A stretch of DNA of 13,799 nucleotides from assembly GCA_002342545.1 (NCBI GenBank), contig DDQE01000049.1:1-13799 (forward strand). Reading direction: 5' to 3'. Shown here one piece after another: positions 6,235 to 13,173 of this stretch (position 1 is the stretch's first letter; each line of letters opens with the position of its first letter). The notes below the pieces were generated by a model that saw only the letters and a program-made list of their open reading frames with translations, was not told where the DNA came from and searched no databases. Source of the DNA: Caryophanales bacterium UBA2450. Its GTDB lineage: Bacteria; Bacillota_I; Bacilli_A; RFN20; CAG-826. The position numbers and the translations under genes were made by a program.

Positions 6235-6843
6235 TTATTTAATCTCCAATTCCGCTATTGTTTCAGGTCTCACGTTAAAAACATTTGATATTTTTATAAT
6301 CGTAGCAAAGCTTGCCTTTTCTGCTTCTCTTCTTCTTTGCTTAATGCTGTAGAGAGTCTCATAAGAAATACCAGTATTTTCACTTATCTTATTTAATGAA
6401 TATTTGTATTTTTTTAACAGTTTAGAAAAGACAGATTCCTGTTCAAATAATCTTTTAAATTCTTTCACAATATGAGAAAAATCCATTTCGTGATATAAAG
6501 GAAAATACTCATACATTTTATTAATTGGGATATATAAAAATATTGTTTCAAATGTCAGGTGTGTCTTTAGTTGTATATGCATATAGCTTTCACTAGCCCA
6601 TAAACATTGATTATATGTTGGTAAATCCTCTAGATTATCTTCTTCTTTAGAAAAGATCTCTTTAATAATAGCCTTATCCGTAGCAATAGGAGGAAATCCA
6701 TAACTATCTTTTTCTATCTTTTGAAAAAATGATGAATAAGAAATGCCCCTTTCCACAAAAGGGGTAGAGTATTTCCTATTATATGCATAAGAAAGAACAC
6801 GCTCTAATATATCGACATAATCATAAAAATAATTATCGTTCAT
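6235..6843 (-). CDS. Module C partner: C-terminal HTH, putative antitoxin
   Basis: A 202-residue paralogue of the module B partner. It has an unrecognised N-terminal domain with conserved WASESYMHI (about 82-90) and FPLYHEMDFS (114-123). A Cro/C1-like HTH follows at about 138-200: SLNKISENTGISYETLYSIKQ, then a basic RRREAEK stretch and the helices around IIKISNVFNVRPETI. Its ATG lies within the end of the DUF3990 gene (11-nt overlap) behind a GGGAG site. The N-terminal half is the likely toxin-contact region because it is the part most specific to this pairing. I infer an antitoxin and autoregulator, by position and domain type only. Confidence 0.85.
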   Translation of the reverse strand: MNDNYFYDYVDILERVLSYAYNRKYSTPFVERGISYSSFFQKIEKDSYGFPPIATDKAIIKEIFSKEEDNLEDLPTYNQCLWASESYMHIQLKTHLTFETIFLYIPINKMYEYFPLYHEMDFSHIVKEFKRLFEQESVFSKLLKKYKYSLNKISENTGISYETLYSIKQRRREAEKASFATIIKISNVFNVRPETIAELEIK

Positions 6844-7495
6844 TCATCTCCCTCATCAAATCCAAAATATACTTTTTATTAGGATCTCTTGGTCTTTCTA
6901 AAAGTTCATTAAAAGCAGTACTTGCTCCACTAACAATTGAGTAATAATGTCCAAGATATTTTTCTTCACATTCAATTACTTTCTCAAACTTCAATAATTT
7001 GATAGCGCTTTCCGACATAAACGCATATTGAACACCTAGATTTCCAGACAAAAATATGTCATGAAGGTCATCAAAGGCTAAATCGTTAGATATAAAACGT
7101 ATCGGAAATTTAAAATACGAGTCATCAGCGCGATAGCCAATCACAACATCATAATCACGAACATCAATATAGAATTTTTCTAACCACTCAAGAATTATTT
7201 TATTATCCCTTTTAAAGCTTGATGTAAGTTCGCGGAAATGCATTAATATTGCCATCCAGTTTAAAACACTATATCTATCATTATTTGTGAGATCTAATAT
7301 TTTTAATTTTTTAAATGCCTTTTCATCGAGATAATATACGTTAACAACACCAACAGAACTATTTTTACACGCCCAAGATTTAGCGGCCTCTAAATCTAAT
7401 GTCAAATAAAAAGACGGCCCATAATCATTTTGTGGATCAGATCCGTTCACTATTGGTGAGTTAATGACATTTTTACTTCCGTGATATATTTTCAT
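6833..7495 (-). CDS. DUF3990 protein, long form, module C
   Basis: A 220-residue protein co-linear with that of module B: IYHGS (His5), NDYGPSFYLT (Tyr30), VLNWMAILMHFR (about 77-88), YDVVIGYRADDSYF at 115-128 and LGVQYAFMS with Gln156. The H...Y...Q pattern fits an ADP-ribosyltransferase-like fold, as in the other two modules. A C-terminal extension of about 45 residues follows the core. It is first in its operon, with a -10 box 10 nt before the ATG and no ribosome site, while the downstream genes have ribosome sites. I infer a toxin or effector; target and cofactor use are unknown. Confidence 0.88.
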   Translation of the reverse strand: MKIYHGSKNVINSPIVNGSDPQNDYGPSFYLTLDLEAAKSWACKNSSVGVVNVYYLDEKAFKKLKILDLTNNDRYSVLNWMAILMHFRELTSSFKRDNKIILEWLEKFYIDVRDYDVVIGYRADDSYFKFPIRFISNDLAFDDLHDIFLSGNLGVQYAFMSESAIKLLKFEKVIECEEKYLGHYYSIVSGASTAFNELLERPRDPNKKYILDLMREMNER

Positions 7496-7505
7496 AACCG
7501 TCTTT

Positions 7506-7532
7506 ATTATACATAAAAAATGACATTTTCAA
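7506..7532 (-). promoter_or_regulatory. Promoter of module C
   Basis: TATAAT (minus strand 7511-7506) with TTGAAA (7532-7527) at a short 15-bp spacing. The -10 ends 10 nt before the ATG, so the leader would be about 4 nt. Confidence 0.6.
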
Positions 7533-7541
7533 TAGTTTTTT

Positions 7542-7555
7542 CGTACTACAGTACG
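7542..7555. promoter_or_regulatory. Palindromic operator of module C
   Basis: CGTACT-AC-AGTACG is a perfect 6-bp inverted repeat around two bases, placed 10 bp upstream of the -35 box. The TACTACA core recurs at the same place in module B. It is probably bound by the HTH partner as a dimer. Confidence 0.6.
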
Positions 7556-7579
7556 GAATTTTGCTATTTTAAAGACACA

Positions 7580-8092
7580 TTAATACAAAATAGAAGTTTC
7601 TATATCGTATATCTTATATTCAATAGTTCCTTGATAATCAGGGAACTTTTCTTTTAAATATTCCACTTCTTTAGAAGCATTAACTTCACTCGCGGTTTTT
7701 TCATCTTCTATATCTAAAATATTATGTTTAATTCTTTTAGCGATAGGATCTGAATATAAGAATCCTTCATTATGGATAACTGAGTGAATCGCTCCACAGT
7801 GGGTGTGACCCATAATTAGAATATGATTAATATGTAAATGCTCTATCGCATAAGAGATACTAGCAAGTTCACCTTCATTAATTACATTGCCTGCGGTTCT
7901 AATTACAAATATCTCTCCTAAAGAACAAGATAATATCTTTTCAGGGACCACTCTAGAATCAGAACAGCACACCACTATTAAACTAGGGTGTTGCACTTTT
8001 ACTAGACTATCTCTAGTAGCTTTTAGTTCTTTGTTATTATCTAATTCAGATAAGAATTGTTGGTTTCTTTTTTTGATATCCATATTTGTCAT
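7580..8092 (-). CDS. Beta-class carbonic anhydrase
   Basis: Zinc enzyme that interconverts CO2 and bicarbonate in the cytoplasm, supplying bicarbonate for carboxylases. The family signatures are complete: CCSDSR (Cys43 zinc ligand, Asp45-Arg47 dyad) and GHTHCG (His96 and Cys99 ligands), counted from the ATG at 8092. The chain of 170 residues is typical of the small prokaryotic clade. The frame stays open to a TTG at 8119. I prefer the ATG at 8092, because a TATAAA box (8107-8102) predicts a transcript beginning about 3 nt before it. Another ATG lies at 8083. It is divergent from the permease gene. Uracil synthesis needs bicarbonate, but no functional link is shown. Confidence 0.93.
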   Translation of the reverse strand: MTNMDIKKRNQQFLSELDNNKELKATRDSLVKVQHPSLIVVCCSDSRVVPEKILSCSLGEIFVIRTAGNVINEGELASISYAIEHLHINHILIMGHTHCGAIHSVIHNEGFLYSDPIAKRIKHNILDIEDEKTASEVNASKEVEYLKEKFPDYQGTIEYKIYDIETSILY

Positions 8093-8192
8093 TTTACCTG
8101 TTTTATAGTGGTTTTCCAATCAATGATAACCATACATGCTACAAAAGTGCCACACACAAAAAAACATATATTCTATATTTGCAAGTTGTAAT

Positions 8193-8200
8193 GATATAAT
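8193..8200 (+). promoter_or_regulatory. Extended -10 promoter of the permease gene
   Basis: TGATATAAT (8192-8200) is an extended -10 box ending 9 nt before the ATG at 8210. No ribosome site or riboswitch-like structure fits in the short leader. The -35 region is weak. Confidence 0.6.
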
Positions 8201-8209
8201 CATTTCGAA

Positions 8210-9589
8210 ATGGAACTAACATATCACGTAAAAGATCGACCAAATAAAAGCAGAATATTTTTATTTGCTCTTCAACAACTATTATCCATATTAGCAGGAA
8301 CAATATCTCTTCCTTTAATTGTCGGTAACGGATTAAGTCAAAGCGCAGCTTTATTTGGGGCAAGTGTAGGTACTTTAACTTATTTACTTATCACTAAATT
8401 TAAAAGCCCGGTATTCTTAAGTTCATCATTTACTTTTTTAGGTTCAATGATGTCTGCTTTTGCTGGGGCTGCTAGTGCCGCTATTGGTTATGTTGGTATT
8501 ATCTTTGGCGCTCTTATGAGTGGGATAGTATATGTTATCTTATCAATTGTTGTTCATTTTACTGGCACAAAATGGGTAGAAAAAGTATTTCCTCCGGTTA
8601 TTATTGGTCCGGTAGTGGCGTTAATTGGATTAACATTAGCCCCTAATGCGATTAAAAATATCACTAGAGGGGACGTATTAGTAGAAGGAGTTAGTCTAGC
8701 TAATCCTCATCTATGTTTAGGAATAGGTTTAGCGGCTTTAATCATCACTATTATTTTTGCTACTCATGCGAAAGGATTTTTAAAACTAATCCCATTTATC
8801 TTTGGTATAGCGGGTGGCTATTTAATCGCTACTATATTTACCTTAATTGGTAATTCAACAGGAATTGATGCTTTAAAGGTTATCGACTTTACTCCATTTA
8901 GTAATATTAAATGGTTACCTGATTTTGCTTTTATGAAATTAGGGGACGGTTTTAAAGAATTAATATCTAGTGGAACAGGCGGAAATTATTTCTTATTAAT
9001 CTTTACTTTATATGTTCCTATCTCTTTTGCAGTATTTGCCGAACATATCGCAGATCATAAAAACTTATCATCAATTATTGGAACTGACTTATTAAAAGAT
9101 CCAGGATTAGACCATACCTTAATGGGGGACGGGGTTGGTTCTATGGTAGGAGCTGTGTTTGGCGGCTCTCCTAATACAACTTATGGAGAATCTATCTCCT
9201 GTGTGGCTTTTTCTAGAAATGCTTCTATTATCACTATTGTAGTGACTGCCTTATTAGGGATAGTGATATCTTTTATCGGACCAGTAATGACATTTTTCTC
9301 CACGATTCCTACTTGTGTAGTTGGTGGATTATCAATTGCCTTATACGGCTATATCGCCGCTAGTGGTCTTAAGTTACTTAGTCATGTTGATTTAAATAAT
9401 GTCCGCAATATCTTTATAATCTCCTCTATATTTGTTGTAGGTATTGGAGGACTAACTGTACAAATATATTTTTTCCAATTCTCTCCAGTAGCCTCTGCTT
9501 TAGTGGTGGGTCTATTAGTTAATGTCATCACACACACTAAAAAAGATAAAGAAAAAGAAGATATAGATAACATTCCAAAAAAGGAATAA
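8210..9589 (+). CDS. uraA: NCS2-family uracil permease
   Basis: A 459-residue inner-membrane transporter with about 14 hydrophobic segments, the usual length for NCS2 nucleobase:proton symporters. The signature residues are present: AEHIADHKNL with Glu278, and GGSPNTTYGES with Glu327. Their 49-residue spacing equals that of E. coli UraA Glu241 and Glu290, which bind uracil. ADHKNL and PNTTYGE favour uracil over xanthine or urate, whose carriers differ at these sites. The C-terminus is a charged cytoplasmic tail (KKDKEKEDIDNIPKKE). It is a single-gene unit with a nearly leaderless start. Only a weak GATAA/TTATC stem lies between it and the convergent gene, so no confident terminator is called. 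Confidence 0.92.
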   Translation: MELTYHVKDRPNKSRIFLFALQQLLSILAGTISLPLIVGNGLSQSAALFGASVGTLTYLLITKFKSPVFLSSSFTFLGSMMSAFAGAASAAIGYVGIIFGALMSGIVYVILSIVVHFTGTKWVEKVFPPVIIGPVVALIGLTLAPNAIKNITRGDVLVEGVSLANPHLCLGIGLAALIITIIFATHAKGFLKLIPFIFGIAGGYLIATIFTLIGNSTGIDALKVIDFTPFSNIKWLPDFAFMKLGDGFKELISSGTGGNYFLLIFTLYVPISFAVFAEHIADHKNLSSIIGTDLLKDPGLDHTLMGDGVGSMVGAVFGGSPNTTYGESISCVAFSRNASIITIVVTALLGIVISFIGPVMTFFSTIPTCVVGGLSIALYGYIAASGLKLLSHVDLNNVRNIFIISSIFVVGIGGLTVQIYFFQFSPVASALVVGLLVNVITHTKKDKEKEDIDNIPKKE

Positions 9590-9635
9590 TAATCAACCTT
9601 ATACGATAAATCCGCGCGATAACATGTTTGATATA

Positions 9636-11309
9636 TTATCTTAGTTTTTCGCTAACAACTTGGACATTCTTTTTATAGAATGCCACTCCATAAATATATA
9701 TGGATGACTCCTTATCAAATAATGGGGAGTTTATGTAGTCCTTTTTTATAATTTGATTAATTGCGGCTTTAGCAGATTGTTTTAATCTTTCTTTGCTGAT
9801 TTTAGAAGAATTGTATTTCAGTTCAATAATTGCTCCAAAGTTATAACCTTTTTTAGGAACAAGCATAATATCGCATCTTCCTTCTCCGGTAGAGATTTCT
9901 CTGCTAACAGAGCATTCATCAAATAGTAACGCTGTTAACACTCCCATAAATACTTGATAATATTGTTCATTATTAAATTCATAATAGGTAATAACTGACT
10001 TTAATAATTCTGAAATATTAATAGCGGCCTTTTCGTCGTTTTGATTAACAAGATTATATTTAAGGTCATTAATAAGCGAGTTATCAATTTTTATTGTTCT
10101 TCTATATCTTTGTAATATCTCGATTTTGAATAGCTCTTTAATTTCTCGATTAGGGATATAGGCTTGAGTTTCAATATTATTACTACTTGAACATGTTAGA
10201 TATCCAGTAGAAATCAAAAAGTTAGACAAAGAATTAATGTCTTTCATTTCATCGTAGTTATAATTCTCACTAATTGATATATCAATTGTTTTTCCATTAA
10301 TTAAGCTAGAGAAATATTCAGTTGCCTCATCTTGATCAATATTCTTAAAAAATGTTTCTAATAAATTGTTTGAGCTAGTTTTAGACCAATATAATCTAAA
10401 TATGTTTTTAGATAATAAAAAACTAAGCGTAGACCATGGATTAACTACTTCACAAGCGAATTTATATCCTCCATACCAGGAAATAACTTCGTCATAATAT
10501 TTTTCAGCGTCGTAATATCTTAATAATGCTTTAGTTTCTGGATAAGTAAATCCAAAATATTCATCAAAAAAAGTGACAACCCCATTATCTACAACTAAAT
10601 TATTTAATCCAGAAAATAGATTTATTTTAGAGACCTTAAGCACTCCAGTTAATATAGAGAAGAATAAGGAATAATTACTTTTTAATAATTGGCTATAAAC
10701 GCTTTTAAAAAAACGTGATGCTTCTATAAAGAATCCATATTCATAACTCGAAGTTAATGGAGAATCATATTCATCAATTAGAACCACAACTTTACGATGA
10801 TGATAGCGATTTAAATAATGCGATAACTTCATTAATGATGATTCAAGCAAAGTGATATCCGCTTGACGGTTCATAACTGCAAGATAATCTTGCTTTTCTA
10901 TATCCGCTAAGATGTTCCCATCTAATAGATATCGATGTTCTAAATAGATACTAGAAACAATATGTTCAAACTTTTTGACCATATCAGAATAAGTAGAGAC
11001 ATCAAAATCTTTGTTATTAATATAGATAACAGGATAAGAGTTGATATGCATCATATAAGGAGTTTTAGCGATATATAGATCCTTAAATAATTCTTTGGTG
11101 TCATCATTAATATTAAAGAAGTTATATAACATGGATATAACTACAGATTTACCAAAACGACGTGGTCTAGTAAATAAATAGGATTTTTGACTTCCTTTAC
11201 TAATGATTTCCTCAATGAGTTTGCTCTTATCTACATAATAGCATTCACTTACTAAAACCTTAAAATCATCAACACCAATTGGATTACTTTTAGCGTATTC
11301 TTTATTCAT
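9636..11309 (-). CDS. AAA-ATPase-like / PD-(D/E)XK nuclease family protein
   Basis: A 557-residue protein with the AAA-ATPase_like (PF09820) plus DUF1703 layout that is abundant in gut bacteria. Residues 46-55 carry the modified Walker A TRPRRFGKS, and 174-182 the Walker B strand VVVLIDEYD. Near the C-terminus, GRCDIML (Asp480) and AIIELKY (Glu496, Lys498) form a PD-(D/E)XK nuclease core. Family members are usually lone genes in variable regions and are suspected of DNA processing or defence; no reaction is established. The gene seems intact. Its promoter holds four GTGGAA repeats about one helical turn apart. The start codon follows a TAAAAT box by 6 nt, and TAA lies in frame just upstream. 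Confidence 0.9.
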   Translation of the reverse strand: MNKEYAKSNPIGVDDFKVLVSECYYVDKSKLIEEIISKGSQKSYLFTRPRRFGKSVVISMLYNFFNINDDTKELFKDLYIAKTPYMMHINSYPVIYINNKDFDVSTYSDMVKKFEHIVSSIYLEHRYLLDGNILADIEKQDYLAVMNRQADITLLESSLMKLSHYLNRYHHRKVVVLIDEYDSPLTSSYEYGFFIEASRFFKSVYSQLLKSNYSLFFSILTGVLKVSKINLFSGLNNLVVDNGVVTFFDEYFGFTYPETKALLRYYDAEKYYDEVISWYGGYKFACEVVNPWSTLSFLLSKNIFRLYWSKTSSNNLLETFFKNIDQDEATEYFSSLINGKTIDISISENYNYDEMKDINSLSNFLISTGYLTCSSSNNIETQAYIPNREIKELFKIEILQRYRRTIKIDNSLINDLKYNLVNQNDEKAAINISELLKSVITYYEFNNEQYYQVFMGVLTALLFDECSVSREISTGEGRCDIMLVPKKGYNFGAIIELKYNSSKISKERLKQSAKAAINQIIKKDYINSPLFDKESSIYIYGVAFYKKNVQVVSEKLR

Positions 11310-11321
11310 GATTATATTTTA

Positions 11322-11355
11322 TTCCACTTTTTCCACGAATTCCACCATTTTCCAC
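11322..11355 (-). promoter_or_regulatory. Four GTGGAA iterons in the ATPase promoter
   Basis: TTCCAC on the plus strand (GTGGAA on the minus) begins at 11322, 11331, 11340 and 11350, spacings of 9, 9 and 10 bp. The array overlaps the region where the -35 box should lie. TAAAAT (minus 11321-11316) abuts it. Repeats in phase on one helix face suggest cooperative binding of a regulator, perhaps the gene product itself. Confidence 0.6.
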
Positions 11356-11365
11356 CATGAAAAGT

Positions 11366-11385
11366 TATAGACATTTGTGTCTATA
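11366..11385 (-). terminator. Hairpin upstream of the ATPase gene
   Basis: TATAGACA and TGTCTATA form a perfect 8-bp stem with a 4-nt loop. On the minus strand ACTTTTC follows, so it may end the degenerate unit upstream; it may equally be an operator. The T-run is poor. Confidence 0.4.
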
Positions 11386-11578
11386 TTATGGCGTTATCAA
11401 AAAATTCGTTATATTCCCAATGTTGAATTGTCACATTTGCGCCACTAAAATCAATACTTATTTTCACAATTGCGCTAATTTGATATGTCCAGCTGCACTA
11501 ATAATAAAATCAATATCTGCTGGAGTGATTTGCAATTTTTCGTCGGAGTGATTTGCTATATTTTTTGGGCATCCTAAT
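11381..11578 (-). pseudogene. Degenerate coding remnant
   Basis: Two minus-strand frames read like protein but lack a normal gene structure. The first (open from 11578 to TGA at 11464) contains DEKLQITPADIDFIISAAGH. The second (GTG 11467 to TAG 11381) contains KISIDFSGANVTIQHWEYNE. The stop and start overlap as TTGTGA, which could be a frameshift in one old gene. A 12-bp direct repeat with a 23-bp period (not a multiple of three) lies inside the first frame and could be the disabling event. No family is recognised. It fills most of the 281-bp gap between the ATPase gene and the repeat. Confidence 0.35.
11522..11556 (+). repeat. Short direct repeat GGAGTGATTTGC
   Basis: Exact 12-bp copies at 11522-11533 and 11545-11556, 23 bp apart. 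They are probably a small duplication within the degenerate remnant. Confidence 0.6.
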
Positions 11579-11758
11579 TAAGAAAAGATTCTAGTTATTC
11601 TTTGAATATGTTTCAAAGCTACTATTAAAAGGGAAACAGGTCACTAAATCATGAGGTGGTTCCATAGAATAGAAGAATAGATAATCTTTATATAATCTAA
11701 GAGTTTTACCTCTTTTCTTATTCTGTTGATATTGTAAGAACTTAAACATCTTAGGATC
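11562..11758. repeat. 197-bp direct repeat, left copy
   Basis: Matches 13296-13492 in the same orientation, offset 1734 bp, about 93 percent identical by eye. From about 11640 to 11757 there is a single mismatch. It holds the 3' end of the small toxin-like gene and the bases just after its stop. Identity breaks off sharply at GGATC. Confidence 0.9.
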
Positions 11759-11759
11759 G
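11591..11759 (-). pseudogene. Truncated 3' copy of the small toxin-like gene
   Basis: About 55 codons nearly identical to the end of the gene at 13325-13615 (SDPKMFKFLQYQQ through SSFETYSKNN, with Thr for Ile). The 5' half is missing at the repeat boundary. The frame stays open upstream to an ATG at 11848, but that part runs through the end of the AlbA_2 gene in another frame and is not homologous, so I do not call it a gene. Confidence 0.75.
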
Positions 11760-11831
11760 CTCAGGAGTAGGACCATTTCTAGTGAATCCTTCAATAAATT
11801 CTTCAATGTTTTTAAATTCTTTATTTGCCAT
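11751..11831 (-). pseudogene. Short gene cut off at the repeat junction
   Basis: A 26-residue frame starting MANKEFKNIEEFIEGF and ending PTPERS. Its ATG overlaps the AlbA_2 stop by 11 nt (ATGGCAAATAA), as in coupled operons. The frame enters the repeat and stops three codons later, so it looks like the N-terminus of a downstream partner gene whose remainder was replaced by the repeat. No family is recognised from so short a piece. Confidence 0.5.
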
Positions 11832-13155
11832 CTTTTAGTATCTCCCAATAGCCTGTTTTGTTTGGTCCATTTCTTTTGATGACACCAATTTCTTGCAACA
11901 TTTTTAAATCTCGAGCAACCGTTGGCTCTGAAATGTTTAATGTCTGTGCTATCTCTTTTCTTGTTATTGAAGGAGTTTTTTTAATTAGACTAATAATATC
12001 GCTTTGGCGATTTTTTATTGTATCATTTGTTGTATCATTTGTTGTATCATTTGATCTAATAAAAGCAAAACTGAAGGATGTTTTAGTATTTTCATATTCC
12101 CATTTTATCCCTGCTTCCTTGCAGAGTTTGAAAGTTCTTTCAAAGCCTGTAGCAAAAGAGTCAATAGTATTATTTTTATATAAAGTCATATCAATCAGTG
12201 GGTTCCTTAATATCGGACTTTGTTTTCCTGCTGCGAATTCAATCGGATCAATATTTTTCGCTATATTACCAGGATTACTGATTTTTATTTTGGTAGGAGT
12301 CAAATAGATTTCGTTTAAAATAGCTGGATTCACCTTCATATGAGCGAAACTATTAACAACAATTTCTCTAATAGCTTCTAACGGTATCTCTGGAGTTTCT
12401 ATTCTCTTGCTCCCAACAATCTTAGCATTCCATCTCATTCTTTCAGAAATATAGCGAATTCCTTCTTCAATACAATCAAATATATTACCTTCAAATAATT
12501 TGATGTCAGAAAAAGATAATCTTTCATCAGTGTTAAAAACAGCTAATTTCAATTTGAGTGGTTTATTTTTTGAAAAAAGGTAGTAACCAGCGTTATTTAA
12601 ATGATTATTCTTATAAAGACCTAATTTTGTTAAAGCATCAATACTGTCTTTATAAACATAATTTAATCTTCCACATTCGTTAGCTTCGTTAAAATACCTA
12701 ATCAATCTCTCTTCATCAATATCATCAATTGTCCATTCAGTAATTGCATTTTCCCATTTTGAATAATCAATAGAGTCATCTTTGAAAAACTGCTCAAGTA
12801 CTTCATTGCTCATCAATATATCTTCGTCGTCGCTTCTAATGTAGTATCTTCCGTAAGCGGAATAAGGTTTCTTATCACCAGCAACAGATACTTTTATAAT
12901 TTGCTTATCCCCAATATTTATTAATTCGACTATTGGAATAACTTCAGGCTTAATGTGACATTTAACTTCAACAGAAATATCATGTGTAGTGTCTTTTCCT
13001 ATTTGTTGACCCATTACTGTTGAATCGTTTAATACCCCAAAATATAAAACTCCACTACCTGACTTATTGAGCATGGAAGATAGAGATATAATTCCTTGTT
13101 TCAATTCTGATGTACTTTTTTTAAATTCGACTGTTTCTGATTCACGTTTTTCCAT
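11821..13155 (-). CDS. AlbA_2 / GHKL ATPase / winged-helix regulator
   Basis: A 444-residue protein of the AlbA_2 (formerly AAA_4) family, often annotated as ATP-binding or RecG-like. Residues about 3-120 form the AlbA_2 domain (SETVEFKKS, GSGVLYFGV, YIRSDDED). The NNAGYYLFSKNKP motif lies near 187-199. A GHKL-type ATP-binding region has the N box AIREIVVNSFAH (261-272), SNPGNI (293-298), RNPLI (317-321) and GFERTFKLCKEAG (337-349). The linker 369-380 is an NDTTNDTTNDT repeat, and 385-444 is a winged helix (TRKEIAQTLNISEPTVARDL). The role is probably ATP-dependent transcription control; the ligand is unknown. A GAGG site precedes the ATG. It lies between two copies of a 197-bp repeat and seems self-regulated through TGATACAA sites. 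Confidence 0.9.
   Translation of the reverse strand: MEKRESETVEFKKSTSELKQGIISLSSMLNKSGSGVLYFGVLNDSTVMGQQIGKDTTHDISVEVKCHIKPEVIPIVELINIGDKQIIKVSVAGDKKPYSAYGRYYIRSDDEDILMSNEVLEQFFKDDSIDYSKWENAITEWTIDDIDEERLIRYFNEANECGRLNYVYKDSIDALTKLGLYKNNHLNNAGYYLFSKNKPLKLKLAVFNTDERLSFSDIKLFEGNIFDCIEEGIRYISERMRWNAKIVGSKRIETPEIPLEAIREIVVNSFAHMKVNPAILNEIYLTPTKIKISNPGNIAKNIDPIEFAAGKQSPILRNPLIDMTLYKNNTIDSFATGFERTFKLCKEAGIKWEYENTKTSFSFAFIRSNDTTNDTTNDTIKNRQSDIISLIKKTPSITRKEIAQTLNISEPTVARDLKMLQEIGVIKRNGPNKTGYWEILKDGK
12018..12053 (-). repeat. In-gene tandem repeat, three 12-bp units
   Basis: Three exact copies of TTGTATCATTTG (plus strand). Read on the minus strand they encode the NDTT linker units of the AlbA_2 protein. 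The same sequence, with a 15-base exact match at 12014-12028 and 13171-13185, forms the repeats in the gene's own promoter. Confidence 0.9.
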
Positions 13156-13173
13156 TTTTTACCTCGCAAATTT

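Noticed and set aside
8120..8209. Riboswitch or attenuator ahead of the uracil permease
   Set aside because: The predicted leader is only a few bases, with no room for an aptamer or terminator.
11357..11551. A 64-codon plus-strand frame
   Set aside because: No ribosome site, unusual Cys-rich composition, and it is antisense to a more protein-like remnant.
11760..11848. ATG at 11848 as start of the left copy of the toxin-like gene
   Set aside because: The added N-terminus lies out of frame over the AlbA_2 end and has no similarity to the intact gene.
11858..12307. A 149-codon hydrophobic frame on the plus strand
   Set aside because: Antisense to the AlbA_2 gene, whose domain motifs are unmistakable; hydrophobicity comes from the AT-rich complement.
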